A stretch of DNA of 64,000 nucleotides. Source: Pseudomonas sp. Irchel 3H7. Lineage in GTDB: Bacteria > Pseudomonadota > Gammaproteobacteria > Pseudomonadales > Pseudomonadaceae. The stretch spans positions 248,001-312,000 of the forward strand of contig NZ_FYEA01000009.1 in NCBI RefSeq assembly GCF_900187605.1, read 5' to 3'. Every line of letters starts with the position of its first letter. Position 1 is the stretch's first letter. Position numbers and translations under genes: made by a program. Shown here piece after piece: positions 48,377 through 58,285 of the stretch. The notes below the pieces were generated by a model that did no database searches, had not been told where the DNA came from, and was given only the letters and a program-made list of their open reading frames with translations.

Positions 48377-51151
48377 TCAGAAGGTCGACGCCGTCCGATT
48401 CTGCTGATCTCGCTGGGCAACCCAGTGCTCGATCAGCTCGCGCAATTGCGACAACTCGACCGGCTTGGACATGTGCCCATCCATCCCGGCCTGACGCGCG
48501 CGCTCCTTGTGTTCGGCGAGAATGTGCGCCGTCAATGCCACGATCGGCGTGCGGATGCGTTGGTTGCTGACTTCCCACGCGCGCAGTTGCTGGGTCGCCG
48601 AGAAGCCATCGAGAATCGGCATTTCGCAGTCCATCAGCACCAGGTCGTAACGCTGGGCTTTCATCGCTTGCAGGGCTTCTTCGCCGTTGGCGGCGGTGTC
48701 CGGTTGCAGGTTGAGCTTGCCGAGCATGCCGCGAATCACTTTGGTCGAAATCGTATTGTCTTCGGCAACGAGGATGCGGAAGTCGCTCGGCACTTTGGCA
48801 GCCGTGGCTGGGGTGACCACTTGCGGCTGGAACACCACTTGGCCTTTGTTGCGCTGGTTGAGTTCGTCGGCCAGCGTAGTCTTGAGGGTGTAGCCGGCCA
48901 CCGGTTTGGCGAGGATGCGTTTGATCCCCGAGTTGCGCGCGATGATCTTGCTCGGCGCATTGCTGATGCCGGTGAGCATGATCAGCAGAATGTCGTGGTT
49001 CAGGCTCGGGTCTTCCTTGATCTTGGCCGCGAGCTGCATGCCGGTCATGCCTGGCATGTTCTGATCGAGCAACACCACATCAAAGTAATCGCGCAGGTGC
49101 GCCTTGGTGCGCAACAGGGCCAACGCTTCCTTGCCGGAAGGCACGGCGCTGACATTCAGCCCCCACGCGCTGCATTGCTGCACCAGCACTTTGCGACAGG
49201 TGTCGTTGTCGTCGACCACCAACACTCGTGCGCCTTGCAATGGGCTGTCGAGATCGGAGGTCGGGTGTTCGAGGCGATCCGGATCCAGCGGCAGGGTCAA
49301 CCATAAGGTGCTGCCCTGATTGGCGCCGCTCTTGATGCCGAATTCGCCCTGCATCAAACGAATCAGTTGCCGCGCGATGACCAGACCGAGATTGCCGCCC
49401 AAGCGATTCGCCGAGAGGAAGTGCTTGCTGTGCAGTTCGGCGTGCATCAGCGCGTCGCGTTCTTCCTGATCCATCGGTTGGCCGCTGTCCTGCACAGCGA
49501 TGCGCAGGCGTGGCTTGCTGCTGCGTTCGTCGAGCGCGACGACGATCAGCACTTCACCTTCATCGGTTTTCTTCAGAGCGTTTTCCAGCAGGCTCAGCAG
49601 CGTCTGACGCAGACGTGTCGGGTCACCGCTGATCACTCGCGGCACTTGCGGCTGGATGAAGCTGATCAGTTCGACGTTCTGCTGTTCGGCCTTGGCGCGG
49701 TAAATGCTCAGGCAGTCATCGATCAAGGCATTAAGGTCGAACTGCACGTCGTCCAGTTCGATCTGCCCGGATTCAAGCTTGGAAATGTCGAGGATCTCGT
49801 TGATCAACGTCAGCAGTTCGTTGCCGGCGCTGTGGATGGTCTGCACGTAATCGCGTTGCTTGACCGACAGTGGCGTGCCCAGCAGCAGTTCAGTCATGCC
49901 GAGCACGCCGTTCATCGGCGTGCGGATTTCGTGGCTGATCTTGGCGAGGAATTCGGCTTTGGCGTTGATCTCGGCATTGCTTGCGGCGAGGTCGCGGCTG
50001 ACGCTGAAACGGCTTTCGGTGATGCTGCGCTGACGCTCACCGAGGGCGATGCTCATCAGCAGGCCGCTGATGCAGATGAATGCCATCAGGGTCATGATCA
50101 AGCCTTGCGGCGAGACCAATGTCAGCCCCAGCAAGGCCGGAAGAATGATCAGCGTGCCGATGTTGAACACCACCATCGCCGCGACGAACAAACGCGCCGG
50201 GCGGTAACCCTTCTGCCAGTGATAGAACGCGACGAACAACATGCTCAGGCCGGCCAGCGCCACCAGTGCATAAGTGATGATGTTCAGCGGCAGGGTGTTG
50301 ACGAACAGCAGCAACAGGCTGCAGGTCACGATAAACAGAATGTCGCCCAGCAACAGTTTGTTCAGCGGATGCGGGCCGAGCGGGGCGAAGAAGCGATAGG
50401 CGAACATCAGCCCGGCCGGCGCCGTCAGCAGCAACGCCAGATAGGCGCCCGGCGTCTGCACCGCATGCCAGTTCGGCAGCCAGGGACCGGCGAGGTTGAG
50501 CAGCAGCAACAGGCTCAGGCCCAGCAGGCCTTCGCAGACCGCCAGCCATAAGCTGCTGCGCGAGCGGGAATAGGCGTAGCGCACCAGATTGTGCAACAGC
50601 AGCATGCCGAGGCAGCCGAACAGTAAACCGAAGACCAGCGTCTGATTGTGATTGGCCGCGCTCATCACCGCCGATTGCAGGGTGACGTGCGGGCGCAACT
50701 GATGGTCGGACACCAGGCGCAGATACACGTCGAGGGGTTTGTCGCTCTGCGGCAACGGCAACATGAAGTCGCTGCTCGGCAACGGCCGTTCGGCCTGCGG
50801 CTGGTCGGTGCCGGTGTTGCGTTGCTCGATCAGCTTGTCGCCGTCGAGTACGTAGAGATTGAGCTGTGACAGGTCGGGGGCAAAGATGCGCAGCACTTGC
50901 TCGTGCTTGCCCGGTGCCAGCCTGAAACGCAGCCACAAGGCGCCATCGGGTTCGGACGCGGTGAGGCGGTCAAGGTCGATGGGGCTGAATTGATTGGTGT
51001 AGCGAGCGGAGCGGATATCACTCAGTTGCAGATTGCCTTGATCGTCGAGCAATACCGACCAGCCACTGCCTTGCGCGGCCTGGGCCGGAAGCATGCAGAG
51101 CAAGGTCAGCAACGTGACGGTGAAGCTTATGGCAATCCTGAGCCAGCGCAC
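48377..51151 (-). CDS. retS: RetS-type hybrid sensor kinase
   Basis: This encodes 924 residues with a GTG start preceded by AAGGGA. Layout: signal peptide 1-26, 7TMR-DISMED2 ligand domain about 30-165, seven-helix 7TM-DISM region about 175-370, HisKA with His407 (KISHEIRTPMNG), a divergent ATPase about 510-630, REC1 with Asp696 (VVLLDQNMPGMTG) and REC2 with Asp841 (LVLMDCEMPILDG). These residues correspond to P. aeruginosa RetS His424, Asp713 and Asp858 with a constant offset of 17, and purD-purH-fis follow as around PA4856. RetS inhibits GacS and so lowers RsmY/RsmZ, favouring acute-virulence traits. Confidence 0.95.
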   Translation of the reverse strand: MRWLRIAISFTVTLLTLLCMLPAQAAQGSGWSVLLDDQGNLQLSDIRSARYTNQFSPIDLDRLTASEPDGALWLRFRLAPGKHEQVLRIFAPDLSQLNLYVLDGDKLIEQRNTGTDQPQAERPLPSSDFMLPLPQSDKPLDVYLRLVSDHQLRPHVTLQSAVMSAANHNQTLVFGLLFGCLGMLLLHNLVRYAYSRSRSSLWLAVCEGLLGLSLLLLLNLAGPWLPNWHAVQTPGAYLALLLTAPAGLMFAYRFFAPLGPHPLNKLLLGDILFIVTCSLLLLFVNTLPLNIITYALVALAGLSMLFVAFYHWQKGYRPARLFVAAMVVFNIGTLIILPALLGLTLVSPQGLIMTLMAFICISGLLMSIALGERQRSITESRFSVSRDLAASNAEINAKAEFLAKISHEIRTPMNGVLGMTELLLGTPLSVKQRDYVQTIHSAGNELLTLINEILDISKLESGQIELDDVQFDLNALIDDCLSIYRAKAEQQNVELISFIQPQVPRVISGDPTRLRQTLLSLLENALKKTDEGEVLIVVALDERSSKPRLRIAVQDSGQPMDQEERDALMHAELHSKHFLSANRLGGNLGLVIARQLIRLMQGEFGIKSGANQGSTLWLTLPLDPDRLEHPTSDLDSPLQGARVLVVDDNDTCRKVLVQQCSAWGLNVSAVPSGKEALALLRTKAHLRDYFDVVLLDQNMPGMTGMQLAAKIKEDPSLNHDILLIMLTGISNAPSKIIARNSGIKRILAKPVAGYTLKTTLADELNQRNKGQVVFQPQVVTPATAAKVPSDFRILVAEDNTISTKVIRGMLGKLNLQPDTAANGEEALQAMKAQRYDLVLMDCEMPILDGFSATQQLRAWEVSNQRIRTPIVALTAHILAEHKERARQAGMDGHMSKPVELSQLRELIEHWVAQRDQQNRTASTF

Positions 51152-51250
51152 GGCGAAATCCCTTCGTAGGTTGATGCCAGAATATAACGATGCGCGGCGG
51201 CGGAACAGCCCGGCGAGGAACGGTATCCCTCGCCGGACTTGATCGACAGC

Positions 51251-52546
51251 TTATTCCTGGGTTTCGCCACGTTCACGGGCAATGGCGCGGTAGCCAATGT
51301 CCTTGCGGTAGAAGCAGCCTTCCCAGTCGATGGCGGCCGCGAGCTTGTAGGCTTGCTGCTGCGCTTCACCGACGCTGGCGCCCATTGCGGTGGCGCAGAG
51401 CACGCGACCGCCGGCAGTGACGACGTTGCCGTCTTTCAGTGCCGTGCCGGCGTGGAAGACTTTGCCTTCCAGCTTCGCCGCAGCATCGAGACCGTTGATC
51501 GCTGCGCCCTTGGCGTGGTCGCCCGGGTAGCCGCCAGCGGCCAGCACGATGCCGACGCTCGGGCGTGGATCCCATTGGGCTTCGACCTTGTCCAGCGCTT
51601 GCGCCAGCGCCGCTTCAACCAGCAGCACCAGGCTCGACTGCAGACGCAGCATCACCGGTTGGGTTTCCGGATCGCCGAAGCGGCAGTTGAACTCGATGAC
51701 TTTCGGGTTGCCGGCTTTGTCGATCATCAGACCGGCGTAGAGGAAGCCAGTGTAGACGTTGCCTTCCTCAGCCATGCCGCGCACGGTCGGCCAGATCACC
51801 AGATCCATCACGCGCTTGTGCACGTCGGCGGTGACCACCGGGGCAGGGGAGTAGGCACCCATGCCGCCAGTGTTCGGGCCGCTGTCGCCGTCGCCAACAC
51901 GTTTGTGGTCCTGGCTGGTGGCCATCGGCAAAACGTTTTTGCCGTCGACCATGACGATGAACGAAGCTTCTTCGCCGTCGAGGAATTCTTCGATGACCAC
52001 GCGCGAACCAGCGTCACCAAAAGCGTTGCCGGCGAGCATGTCACGCACGGCGTCTTCGGCTTCAGCCAGGGTCATGGCGACGATCACGCCTTTACCGGCG
52101 GCCAGGCCATCGGCCTTGATCACGATCGGTGCGCCTTTTTCACGCAGATAAGCCAGGGCTGGCTCGATCTCGGTGAAGTTCTGGTAGTCGGCAGTCGGGA
52201 TCTTGTGACGGGCGAGGAAATCCTTGGTGAAGGCTTTCGAACCTTCCAGTTGCGCAGCGCCGGCGGTCGGACCGAAGCAGTCCAGGCCACGGGAGCGGAA
52301 CAGGTCAACGACGCCAGCCACCAGCGGCACTTCCGGGCCGACGATGGTCAGGGCAACGTTTTTCTCGGCGAAGTCGGCCAGTTGCTCAAGGGCCAGCACG
52401 TCGATGGCGACGTTTTCGCACTTGGCTTCAATGGCGGTGCCAGCGTTGCCCGGAGCGACAAAAACCTTCTGCACGCGCGGATCCTGAGCCACTTTCCAGG
52501 CCAGGGCGTGTTCACGGCCACCGCTGCCAATGATCAAAACATTCAT
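51251..52546 (-). CDS. purD: Phosphoribosylamine-glycine ligase PurD
   Basis: This encodes 431 residues, the standard length. Motifs: MNVLIIGSGGREHALAWK at the N-terminus, the ATP-grasp core APIVIKADGLAAGKGVIVAM, the substrate loop QDHKRVGDGDSGPNTGGMGAYSPAP, and VIEFNCRFGDPETQPVMLRL. It makes glycinamide ribonucleotide, the second step of purine synthesis. GAGG lies before the ATG. It is separated from purH by a compound REP element. A weak hairpin (GGCGAGG...CCTCGCC, 51206-51238) follows the stop codon. Confidence 0.97.
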   Translation of the reverse strand: MNVLIIGSGGREHALAWKVAQDPRVQKVFVAPGNAGTAIEAKCENVAIDVLALEQLADFAEKNVALTIVGPEVPLVAGVVDLFRSRGLDCFGPTAGAAQLEGSKAFTKDFLARHKIPTADYQNFTEIEPALAYLREKGAPIVIKADGLAAGKGVIVAMTLAEAEDAVRDMLAGNAFGDAGSRVVIEEFLDGEEASFIVMVDGKNVLPMATSQDHKRVGDGDSGPNTGGMGAYSPAPVVTADVHKRVMDLVIWPTVRGMAEEGNVYTGFLYAGLMIDKAGNPKVIEFNCRFGDPETQPVMLRLQSSLVLLVEAALAQALDKVEAQWDPRPSVGIVLAAGGYPGDHAKGAAINGLDAAAKLEGKVFHAGTALKDGNVVTAGGRVLCATAMGASVGEAQQQAYKLAAAIDWEGCFYRKDIGYRAIARERGETQE

Positions 52547-52581
52547 TTCAAAAACCTCGGATGACGCTAATTCTGTGGGGG

Positions 52582-52687
52582 CTGATCGTTCCCACGCTCT
52601 GCGTGGGAATGCCTCTACGGACGCTCTGCGTCCGAGGGACGCGGAGCGTCCCGGGCTGCGTGCCCACGCAGAGCGTGGGTACGATCA
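52582..52687. repeat. Compound REP-like element, family D
   Basis: Several nested palindromes (CCCACGC-TCT-GCGTGGG, GGACGC-TCT-GCGTCC, GGACGC-GGA-GCGTCC) are flanked by the inverted ends TGATCGTTCCCACGCTCTGC and GCAGAGCGTGGGTACGATCA. It lies between purH and purD and extends the short family D element at 10332-10364. Confidence 0.85.
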
Positions 52688-52695
52688 AGCAATAA

Positions 52696-54303
52696 TCAGT
52701 GACGGAAGTGGCGCATGCCGGTGAACACCATCGCGATACCGGCTTCGTCAGCAGCAGCAATCACTTCAGCATCACGCATCGAGCCACCCGGCTGGATCAC
52801 CGCAGTGATGCCGACCTTGGCCGCGTTGTCCAGACCGTCACGGAACGGGAAGAACGCGTCCGATGCCATCACCGAACCGGCCACTTGCAGACCGGCGTGC
52901 TCAGCCTTGATTGCGGCGATACGTGCCGAGTTTACGCGGCTCATCTGGCCTGCGCCGACACCGATGGTCTGACGGTTCTTGGCATAGACGATGGCGTTGG
53001 ACTTAACGTACTTGGCGACTTTCCAGGCGAAGATCAGGTCGTGGATCTCCTGTTCGGTCGGCGCACGTTTGGTCACGACTTTCAGGTCATCGGCGCTGAT
53101 CATGCCGATGTCGCGGCTCTGTACCAGCAGGCCGCCGTTGACGCGCTTGTAGTCCCACGCTGCAGCGCGGTCAGCCGACCACTCGCCGCAGGCCAGCAGA
53201 CGTACGTTGGCTTTCGCCGCAACAATGGCGCGGGCTTCTTCGCTGACGCTCGGGGCGATGATCACTTCCACGAACTGACGCTCGACGATCGCTTTGGCGG
53301 TCTCGGCATCCAGTTCACGGTTGAAGGCAATGATGCCGCCGAACGCAGATTCGGTGTCAGTCGCGTAAGCCAGTTCGTAGGCCTGACGGATGCCGCCGTC
53401 AGCGTCCGGGCTGACTGCCACGCCGCACGGGTTGGCGTGCTTGACGATCACGCAGGCTGGCTTGACGAAGCTCTTCACGCATTCCAGCGCGGCGTCGGTG
53501 TCGGCCACGTTGTTGTACGACAGCTCTTTGCCTTGCAGTTGGGTCGCGGTGGCGATGCCGACTTCGGCAGGCTTGGCTTCCACGTAGAACGCCGCGCTCT
53601 GGTGCGGGTTCTCGCCGTAGCGCATTTCCTGGGCCTTGATGAACTGGCTGTTGAAGGTGCGCGGGAATTCGCTGCGGCCTTCAGTGCTCAGGGTTTCAGC
53701 GGCCTGGTTCACGGTGCCCATGTAGTTGGCGATCATGCCGTCGTAGGCGGCGGTGTGTTCGAAGGCCTTGAGCATCAGGTCGAAACGCTGAGCGTAGGTC
53801 AAGCCACCGGCCTTGAGGCCTTCGAGCACGCTGGCGTAATCGCTGGCATTTACCACGATTGCTACGTCTTTATGGTTTTTCGCTGCCGAACGGACCATGG
53901 TCGGGCCGCCGATGTCGATGTTCTCGATGGCGGTCGGCAGGTCGCAGCCTGGCTTGTTGATGGTGGCTTCGAACGGATAGAGGTTAACGGCAACCAGATC
54001 GATCGGCTTGATGCCGTGCTCGCTCATGATTGCATCGTCGATACCGCGACGACCGAGGATGCCGCCGTGGATTTTCGGGTGCAGGGTTTTCACCCGACCG
54101 TCCATCATCTCGGCGAAACCGGTGTAATCCGCGACTTCCACTGCGGCAACACCGTTGTCGCGCAGCAGCTTGAACGTCCCGCCGGTGGAGAGGATCTCGA
54201 CGCCCAGGGCTTCAAGCTCCTTGGCGAATTCGAGGATCCCGGTCTTGTCGGAAACGCTGATCAAGGCGCGGCGGATCGGCAGGCGGGTAGTCTGGTCGGT
54301 CAT
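52696..54303 (-). CDS. purH: Bifunctional AICAR transformylase / IMP cyclohydrolase PurH
   Basis: This encodes 535 residues from MTDQTTRLPIRRALISVSDKTG, the same length as in P. aeruginosa. Residues 10-150 are the MGS-like cyclohydrolase domain (LISVSDKTGILEFAKELEALG; STGGTFKLL; GRVKTLHPKIHGGIL), and the rest is the AICAR formyltransferase with catalytic His/Lys in VKHANPCGVAV and RYGENPHQSAAFY. It performs the last two steps to IMP. It lies downstream of fis on the same strand, after a terminator. Confidence 0.97.
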   Translation of the reverse strand: MTDQTTRLPIRRALISVSDKTGILEFAKELEALGVEILSTGGTFKLLRDNGVAAVEVADYTGFAEMMDGRVKTLHPKIHGGILGRRGIDDAIMSEHGIKPIDLVAVNLYPFEATINKPGCDLPTAIENIDIGGPTMVRSAAKNHKDVAIVVNASDYASVLEGLKAGGLTYAQRFDLMLKAFEHTAAYDGMIANYMGTVNQAAETLSTEGRSEFPRTFNSQFIKAQEMRYGENPHQSAAFYVEAKPAEVGIATATQLQGKELSYNNVADTDAALECVKSFVKPACVIVKHANPCGVAVSPDADGGIRQAYELAYATDTESAFGGIIAFNRELDAETAKAIVERQFVEVIIAPSVSEEARAIVAAKANVRLLACGEWSADRAAAWDYKRVNGGLLVQSRDIGMISADDLKVVTKRAPTEQEIHDLIFAWKVAKYVKSNAIVYAKNRQTIGVGAGQMSRVNSARIAAIKAEHAGLQVAGSVMASDAFFPFRDGLDNAAKVGITAVIQPGGSMRDAEVIAAADEAGIAMVFTGMRHFRH

Positions 54304-54334
54304 CTCAATTTCCATCAAAAGCAAAGGAAGTCAG

Positions 54335-54370
54335 CAAAAAAGGCGACCGTTTTTTACGCGGGCGCCTTTC
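54335..54370 (-). terminator. Terminator between fis and purH
   Basis: On the minus strand AAAGGCG-N17-CGCCTTT is followed by further T residues (CGCCTTTTTTG). It lies in the 83-bp gap downstream of fis and would reduce read-through into purH. Confidence 0.7.
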
Positions 54371-54386
54371 TGGTTTGATTGAATGC

Positions 54387-54707
54387 TTACAGCAGATCGT
54401 ACTGCTTGAGTTTCTTGCGCAGCGTGCCGCGGTTAAGTCCCAGCAGCTCACTGGCCTTGGTCTGGTTGCCCTTGACGTAGTTCATCACGCTTTCGAGCAG
54501 GGGAGCCTCGACTTCGGAGAGCACCAGGTTGTACACATCCGTGACGGACGCGCCCTCAAGGTGGGCGAAATAATTGTGCAGCGCCTTCTCGACACTCCCG
54601 CGAAGGGTCTGGCCTTCTTCGCTCGGGGTATTGAGGTGCTGTTTCAAATTCACGTTGTCGCTCACGGGTGCTGTTCCACTCACTAAAGTCTCGGTCATCA
54701 TCGTCAT
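54387..54707 (-). CDS. fis: DNA-binding protein Fis
   Basis: This encodes 106 residues. ATG 54707 overlaps the dusB stop by four bases. The Fis core is intact: LRGSVEKALHNYFAHLEGASVTDVYNLVLSEVEAPLLESVM and the C-terminal helix-turn-helix NQTKASELLGLNRGTLRKKLKQYDLL. It is a nucleoid-associated regulator of rRNA, recombination and growth-phase genes. Coupling with dusB is widespread in gammaproteobacteria. Confidence 0.97.
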   Translation of the reverse strand: MTMMTETLVSGTAPVSDNVNLKQHLNTPSEEGQTLRGSVEKALHNYFAHLEGASVTDVYNLVLSEVEAPLLESVMNYVKGNQTKASELLGLNRGTLRKKLKQYDLL

Positions 54708-55714
54708 GCGGCCACCCCTTCTTCGTCCCCTGTCAGGCTCTTGTAATGCTCGGCGAAGAACTCCCGAACATTGGCGCATTGTGTTTCCGTACCATCCAAA
54801 CGATTGAAGTGGGCGCGAAACTCCCTGGCGCCCGGCAAGGTTGCGAGATACCAGCCCACATGCTTGCGCGCAATGCGCACGCCCATCACGTCCCCATAGA
54901 AAGCGTGAAGTGCGGCCAGATGCTCCAGCAGTATGTGTTCCACTTCGATCAGCTCCGGCGCCGGCAATTTCTCGCCGGTACGCAGGAAGTGTTCGATCTC
55001 GCGAAAAATCCATGGCCGCCCTTGGGCGGCGCGGCCTACCAACAGGCCATCGGCACCGGTCGCGTCAAGCACGTAACGGGCCTTCTCCGGCGAATCGATA
55101 TCGCCATTGGCGAACACCGGGATCGACACGGCCTGCTTGATCGCGGCAATCGTGTCGTACTCGGCTTCACCCTTGTACAGATCGGCGCGAGTGCGGCCGT
55201 GCACTGCCAGCGCGGTGATCCCGGCCTGCTCGGCGATCTTCGCCACGGTCAGGCCGTTCTTGTTGTCGCGATCCCAGCCGGTGCGGATCTTCAAGGTGAC
55301 CGGCACATCAACCGCAGCCACAACGGCCTGCAGGATCTCGGTGACCAGTGCTTCGTCTTTCAACAACGCGGAACCGGCGGCCTTGTTGCAGACCTTCTTT
55401 GCCGGGCAACCCATGTTGATATCAATAATCTGTGCGCCCAGTTCGACGTTGGCCCGCGCTGCGTCCGCCAGCATCTGTGCATCACCACCGGCGATCTGTA
55501 CCGAGCGTGGCTCGGGATCGCCCTCGTGGATCATGCGCATGCGCGACTTGCGGGTGTTCCACAGGCTCATGTCACTGGTGACCATTTCCGAGACTACAAG
55601 CCCTGCGCCCAAACGCTTGCACAGCTGACGAAAGGGCTGATCGGTGACGCCCGCCATCGGGGCGAGAATCAAGCCGTTCTGCAATGTGTATGGGCCGATG
55701 CGTACCGCCGACAT
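54704..55714 (-). CDS. dusB: tRNA-dihydrouridine synthase B
   Basis: This encodes 336 residues, an FMN-binding TIM barrel. Motifs: LAPMAGVTDQPFRQLCKRLGAGLVVSEM, QIAGGDAQMLADAARAN, IDINMGCPAKKVCNKAAGSALL with the catalytic Cys, HGRTRADLYKGEAEY, PVFANGDIDSPEKA and GLLVGRAAQGRPWIF. It reduces specific uridines in tRNA D-loops using NADPH. It is upstream of fis and translationally coupled to it. Confidence 0.96.
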   Translation of the reverse strand: MSAVRIGPYTLQNGLILAPMAGVTDQPFRQLCKRLGAGLVVSEMVTSDMSLWNTRKSRMRMIHEGDPEPRSVQIAGGDAQMLADAARANVELGAQIIDINMGCPAKKVCNKAAGSALLKDEALVTEILQAVVAAVDVPVTLKIRTGWDRDNKNGLTVAKIAEQAGITALAVHGRTRADLYKGEAEYDTIAAIKQAVSIPVFANGDIDSPEKARYVLDATGADGLLVGRAAQGRPWIFREIEHFLRTGEKLPAPELIEVEHILLEHLAALHAFYGDVMGVRIARKHVGWYLATLPGAREFRAHFNRLDGTETQCANVREFFAEHYKSLTGDEEGVAA

Positions 55715-55899
55715 AGGACTTCCCTGAGGTGGGGCCGGATCATGAGAGTTCGAAAAAGGGTTGGCATGATACCCGCTCTCGATGACTGGATAAAGGCTGA
55801 ATTGAACAAAATCTGAACAGTTATTCTGTTATCGCCGCCGGTTTGGTCGTGGCTGGCAAAGTCAGAAAACCGCCGTCAATTCGAAAGCCATGCAGGGAT

Positions 55900-57183
55900 T
55901 CACTCGGGTGAGTGGAAACTCAGGCTGTAATTCACCGCTTTGGGGCCGGGATCGAGAATATCCAGCGCAATATGGATCGGCGTCTGCGGCGGCATTTCGG
56001 CCAGACCTTCGAGATCTCCTCTAAGGTACTCGCCGGGTTTGAAACGACGACTGGCGATCAGGTGACCGTTGAGGTCGGCGAAGCGCAGTTCCAGTAATGG
56101 AAAGGGCTGAGAGAACGTCGCGCGGTTATAAATGATCGCGTCGACCACCAGTGCACCGTTGAACTCCGGGTGACTGCGCACCACCAGGTTGCTGCTCTTG
56201 ATCCGGGCGATGTCGACCTTCGACGGCACCGTGCAGCCGATCTGCGGGCAGATTTGCTGAAACCACGGGCGGTATTGATCCTGTCGAGCCAGTTCATCGA
56301 AATGATAGGAGATGTACTGGGCAGCCAGTCCACCTGCCGCCAGCAGGACCAACAACAGCCAAAGCAAGCGGCGTCCCCACGGTGAGCGGCGTTTCTGCCA
56401 GTCCAGTTGCAGTGGGTCGTCGGTCAGGTCCTGCAGGACTTCGGCACGTACGCCGGGCTCTGCGCGCTCGCGCTTTTTGCGCAGCGGTTCGATCGATGGC
56501 AAATCGTCGTCATCGACCTCGTCGCTGGCCGACAAGCGTTCGCGGCGGGCATTCGGGTCGATCGGGTCGTGCAAGCGCAGATGCGGAATCGCCGGCTCGT
56601 CATCCACATCCACCGGTTCCAGCGACAGCGAAGGCTCGGTGCGCTCGGAGGTGAGCGGTTCAATGTCGTCGGCTTGTGGTTCGTCGTCCGGCTCAGGGAT
56701 CCGCTCATCGGCGGGTTCGCTGAACAGGCTGCCAGGCCACGCGGCATCATCGGGCTCGGGGCTGTCGCGTCGGGCGCTCAGGGACTCTTCGCGCGGGCGG
56801 CCGAGTTCGGTGGCGGGCTGGATTTCCCGTTGTTCGAGACGGGCCAGTTCTTCGTCCAGATCGAGGCTGTCGAGATCAAGCGCCGAGGCGCTCCATTGTT
56901 TCTGGCTGATGGCACGCGGTGCCGCAGGTTCAATGGCGGGTGGCTCGACAACAGGCGGCGCGGCAATGCTCGGCGACGCCTCGACAGGCAGCTCGGCGAG
57001 CGGTGGTGCAACCGGCGTCACCGCGTCCTTGCCGGCGTGTTGTTCCAGCAGCTGTTTGGCGGCGTTGAACACTTGCAGGCAGGAGCCGCAGCGAACCACC
57101 CCGCGGGCCACGCTCAATTGAGCATGGCTGACGCGGAAACTGGTTTGGCAATGCGGGCACTGGGTGACGAAACTGTCGGTCAT
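55900..57183 (-). CDS. Zinc-ribbon and DUF3426 membrane protein
   Basis: This encodes 427 residues. Residues 8-42 are an MJ0042-type zinc ribbon (CPHCQTSFRVSHAQLSVARGVVRCGSCLQVFN). Residues 50-265 are a long acidic, Pro-rich linker, probably disordered. One transmembrane segment lies near residues 275-297 (LLWLLLVLLAAGGLAAQYISY), and the C-terminal DUF3426 domain is periplasmic (CPQIGCTVPSKVDIARIKSSNLVVRSHPEFNGALVV). It corresponds by position to P. aeruginosa PA4851. Its function is unknown; such proteins may connect a cytoplasmic zinc ribbon with the envelope. It lies between prmA and dusB on the same strand. Confidence 0.88.
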   Translation of the reverse strand: MTDSFVTQCPHCQTSFRVSHAQLSVARGVVRCGSCLQVFNAAKQLLEQHAGKDAVTPVAPPLAELPVEASPSIAAPPVVEPPAIEPAAPRAISQKQWSASALDLDSLDLDEELARLEQREIQPATELGRPREESLSARRDSPEPDDAAWPGSLFSEPADERIPEPDDEPQADDIEPLTSERTEPSLSLEPVDVDDEPAIPHLRLHDPIDPNARRERLSASDEVDDDDLPSIEPLRKKRERAEPGVRAEVLQDLTDDPLQLDWQKRRSPWGRRLLWLLLVLLAAGGLAAQYISYHFDELARQDQYRPWFQQICPQIGCTVPSKVDIARIKSSNLVVRSHPEFNGALVVDAIIYNRATFSQPFPLLELRFADLNGHLIASRRFKPGEYLRGDLEGLAEMPPQTPIHIALDILDPGPKAVNYSLSFHSPE

Positions 57184-57213
57184 GCGGCGATCCGGATTAT
57201 GCAGGCGGACATA

Positions 57214-58092
57214 TTAGCGCCGACGGCCAGTGATGCGCACCCAGCCATCGCGATTGGCGATCGGGTCGAGATCAAAGTCCTGCGCGTAAGCTGCAGCCAC
57301 TTCGTCACCCTGCTCAGCGAGGATGCCCGACAGCGCCAGGCGTCCACCGGACTTGACCAGCCCGGACAGTTGCGGCGCCAGCGAAACCAGCGGGCCGGCA
57401 AGAATGTTGGCGACCAGTACATCGGCTTGAACTTGCGGCAGATCTTCCGGCAAGTACAGCGGGAACAGCTCATCGGCAATGTTATTGCGCCCGGCGTTGT
57501 CGCGCGAAGCTTCCAGCGCCTGCACGTCGATGTCAGTGCCGACCGCTTCCTTGGCGCCGAGCAGCAGTGCGGCGATCGCCAGAATCCCCGAGCCGCAACC
57601 GAAGTCGAGCACGTTGCAGTCTTTCAGGTCCTGACCGTCGAGCCATTCCAGGCAGAGCGCGGTGGTCGGGTGCGTGCCGGTGCCGAAGGCCAGACCTGGA
57701 TCGAGCAGCAGGTTGACCGCATCAGGTTCCGGCGCAGCGTGCCAGCTCGGCACGATCCACAGGCGCTGGCCGAAACGCATCGGCTCAAAACCGTCCATCC
57801 AGCTGCGTTCCCAGTCCTGATCTTCGATGACTTCGCTGTGATGCTCGGGCAGCGGGCTGCCGGTCAGCAGTTCCAGATGGGCCAGAACCGGTGCCGGTTC
57901 GGTACCGCCTTCGAACAGCGCCAGCAGGTGCGTGTGCGCCCAAAGCGGAGTGGTATTGAGTTCCGGCTCGAAGATCGGCTGGTCTTCGGCGTCCATGAAG
58001 GTCACCGACACGGCGCCCACTTCAAGGAAAGCGTCTTCGTAGGTTTCGGCTTGTTCCGGGCTGATGGCGAGACGTACTTGCAGCCAAGGCAT
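57214..58092 (-). CDS. prmA: Ribosomal protein L11 methyltransferase PrmA
   Basis: This encodes 292 residues from MPWLQVRLAISPEQAETYEDAF. The N-terminal part binds L11 and the C-terminal part is a Rossmann methyltransferase: LLLDPGLAFGTGTHPTTALCLEWL, NVLDFGCGSGILAIAALLLGA, GTDIDVQALEASRDNA and VLVANILAGPL. It trimethylates L11. The chosen start has AAGGTG upstream; a longer extension runs through REP DNA and is rejected. Confidence 0.97.
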   Translation of the reverse strand: MPWLQVRLAISPEQAETYEDAFLEVGAVSVTFMDAEDQPIFEPELNTTPLWAHTHLLALFEGGTEPAPVLAHLELLTGSPLPEHHSEVIEDQDWERSWMDGFEPMRFGQRLWIVPSWHAAPEPDAVNLLLDPGLAFGTGTHPTTALCLEWLDGQDLKDCNVLDFGCGSGILAIAALLLGAKEAVGTDIDVQALEASRDNAGRNNIADELFPLYLPEDLPQVQADVLVANILAGPLVSLAPQLSGLVKSGGRLALSGILAEQGDEVAAAYAQDFDLDPIANRDGWVRITGRRR

Positions 58093-58189
58093 GGCGGGCA
58101 CCTTTGAAAAATATTGATTGCAGCCTAGCGGCCGGCGAGAAGCGCGCAAGTTTACGCGAGCGCGCGGCAGAACACGAACATGGTTGAAG

Positions 58190-58271
58190 ATCAAAAGATC
58201 GCAACCTGCGGCAGCTCCTACAGGAGTTCGCATTCCAAGGCAGGAGCTGCCGCAGGCTGCGATCTTTTGAC
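58190..58271. repeat. REP-like inverted pair, family A
   Basis: AGATCAAAAGATCGCAACCTGC and the inverted GCAGGCTGCGATCTTTTGAC flank a short centre between prmA and accC. Confidence 0.85.
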
Positions 58272-58285
58272 TTTGCAGCAGAAAC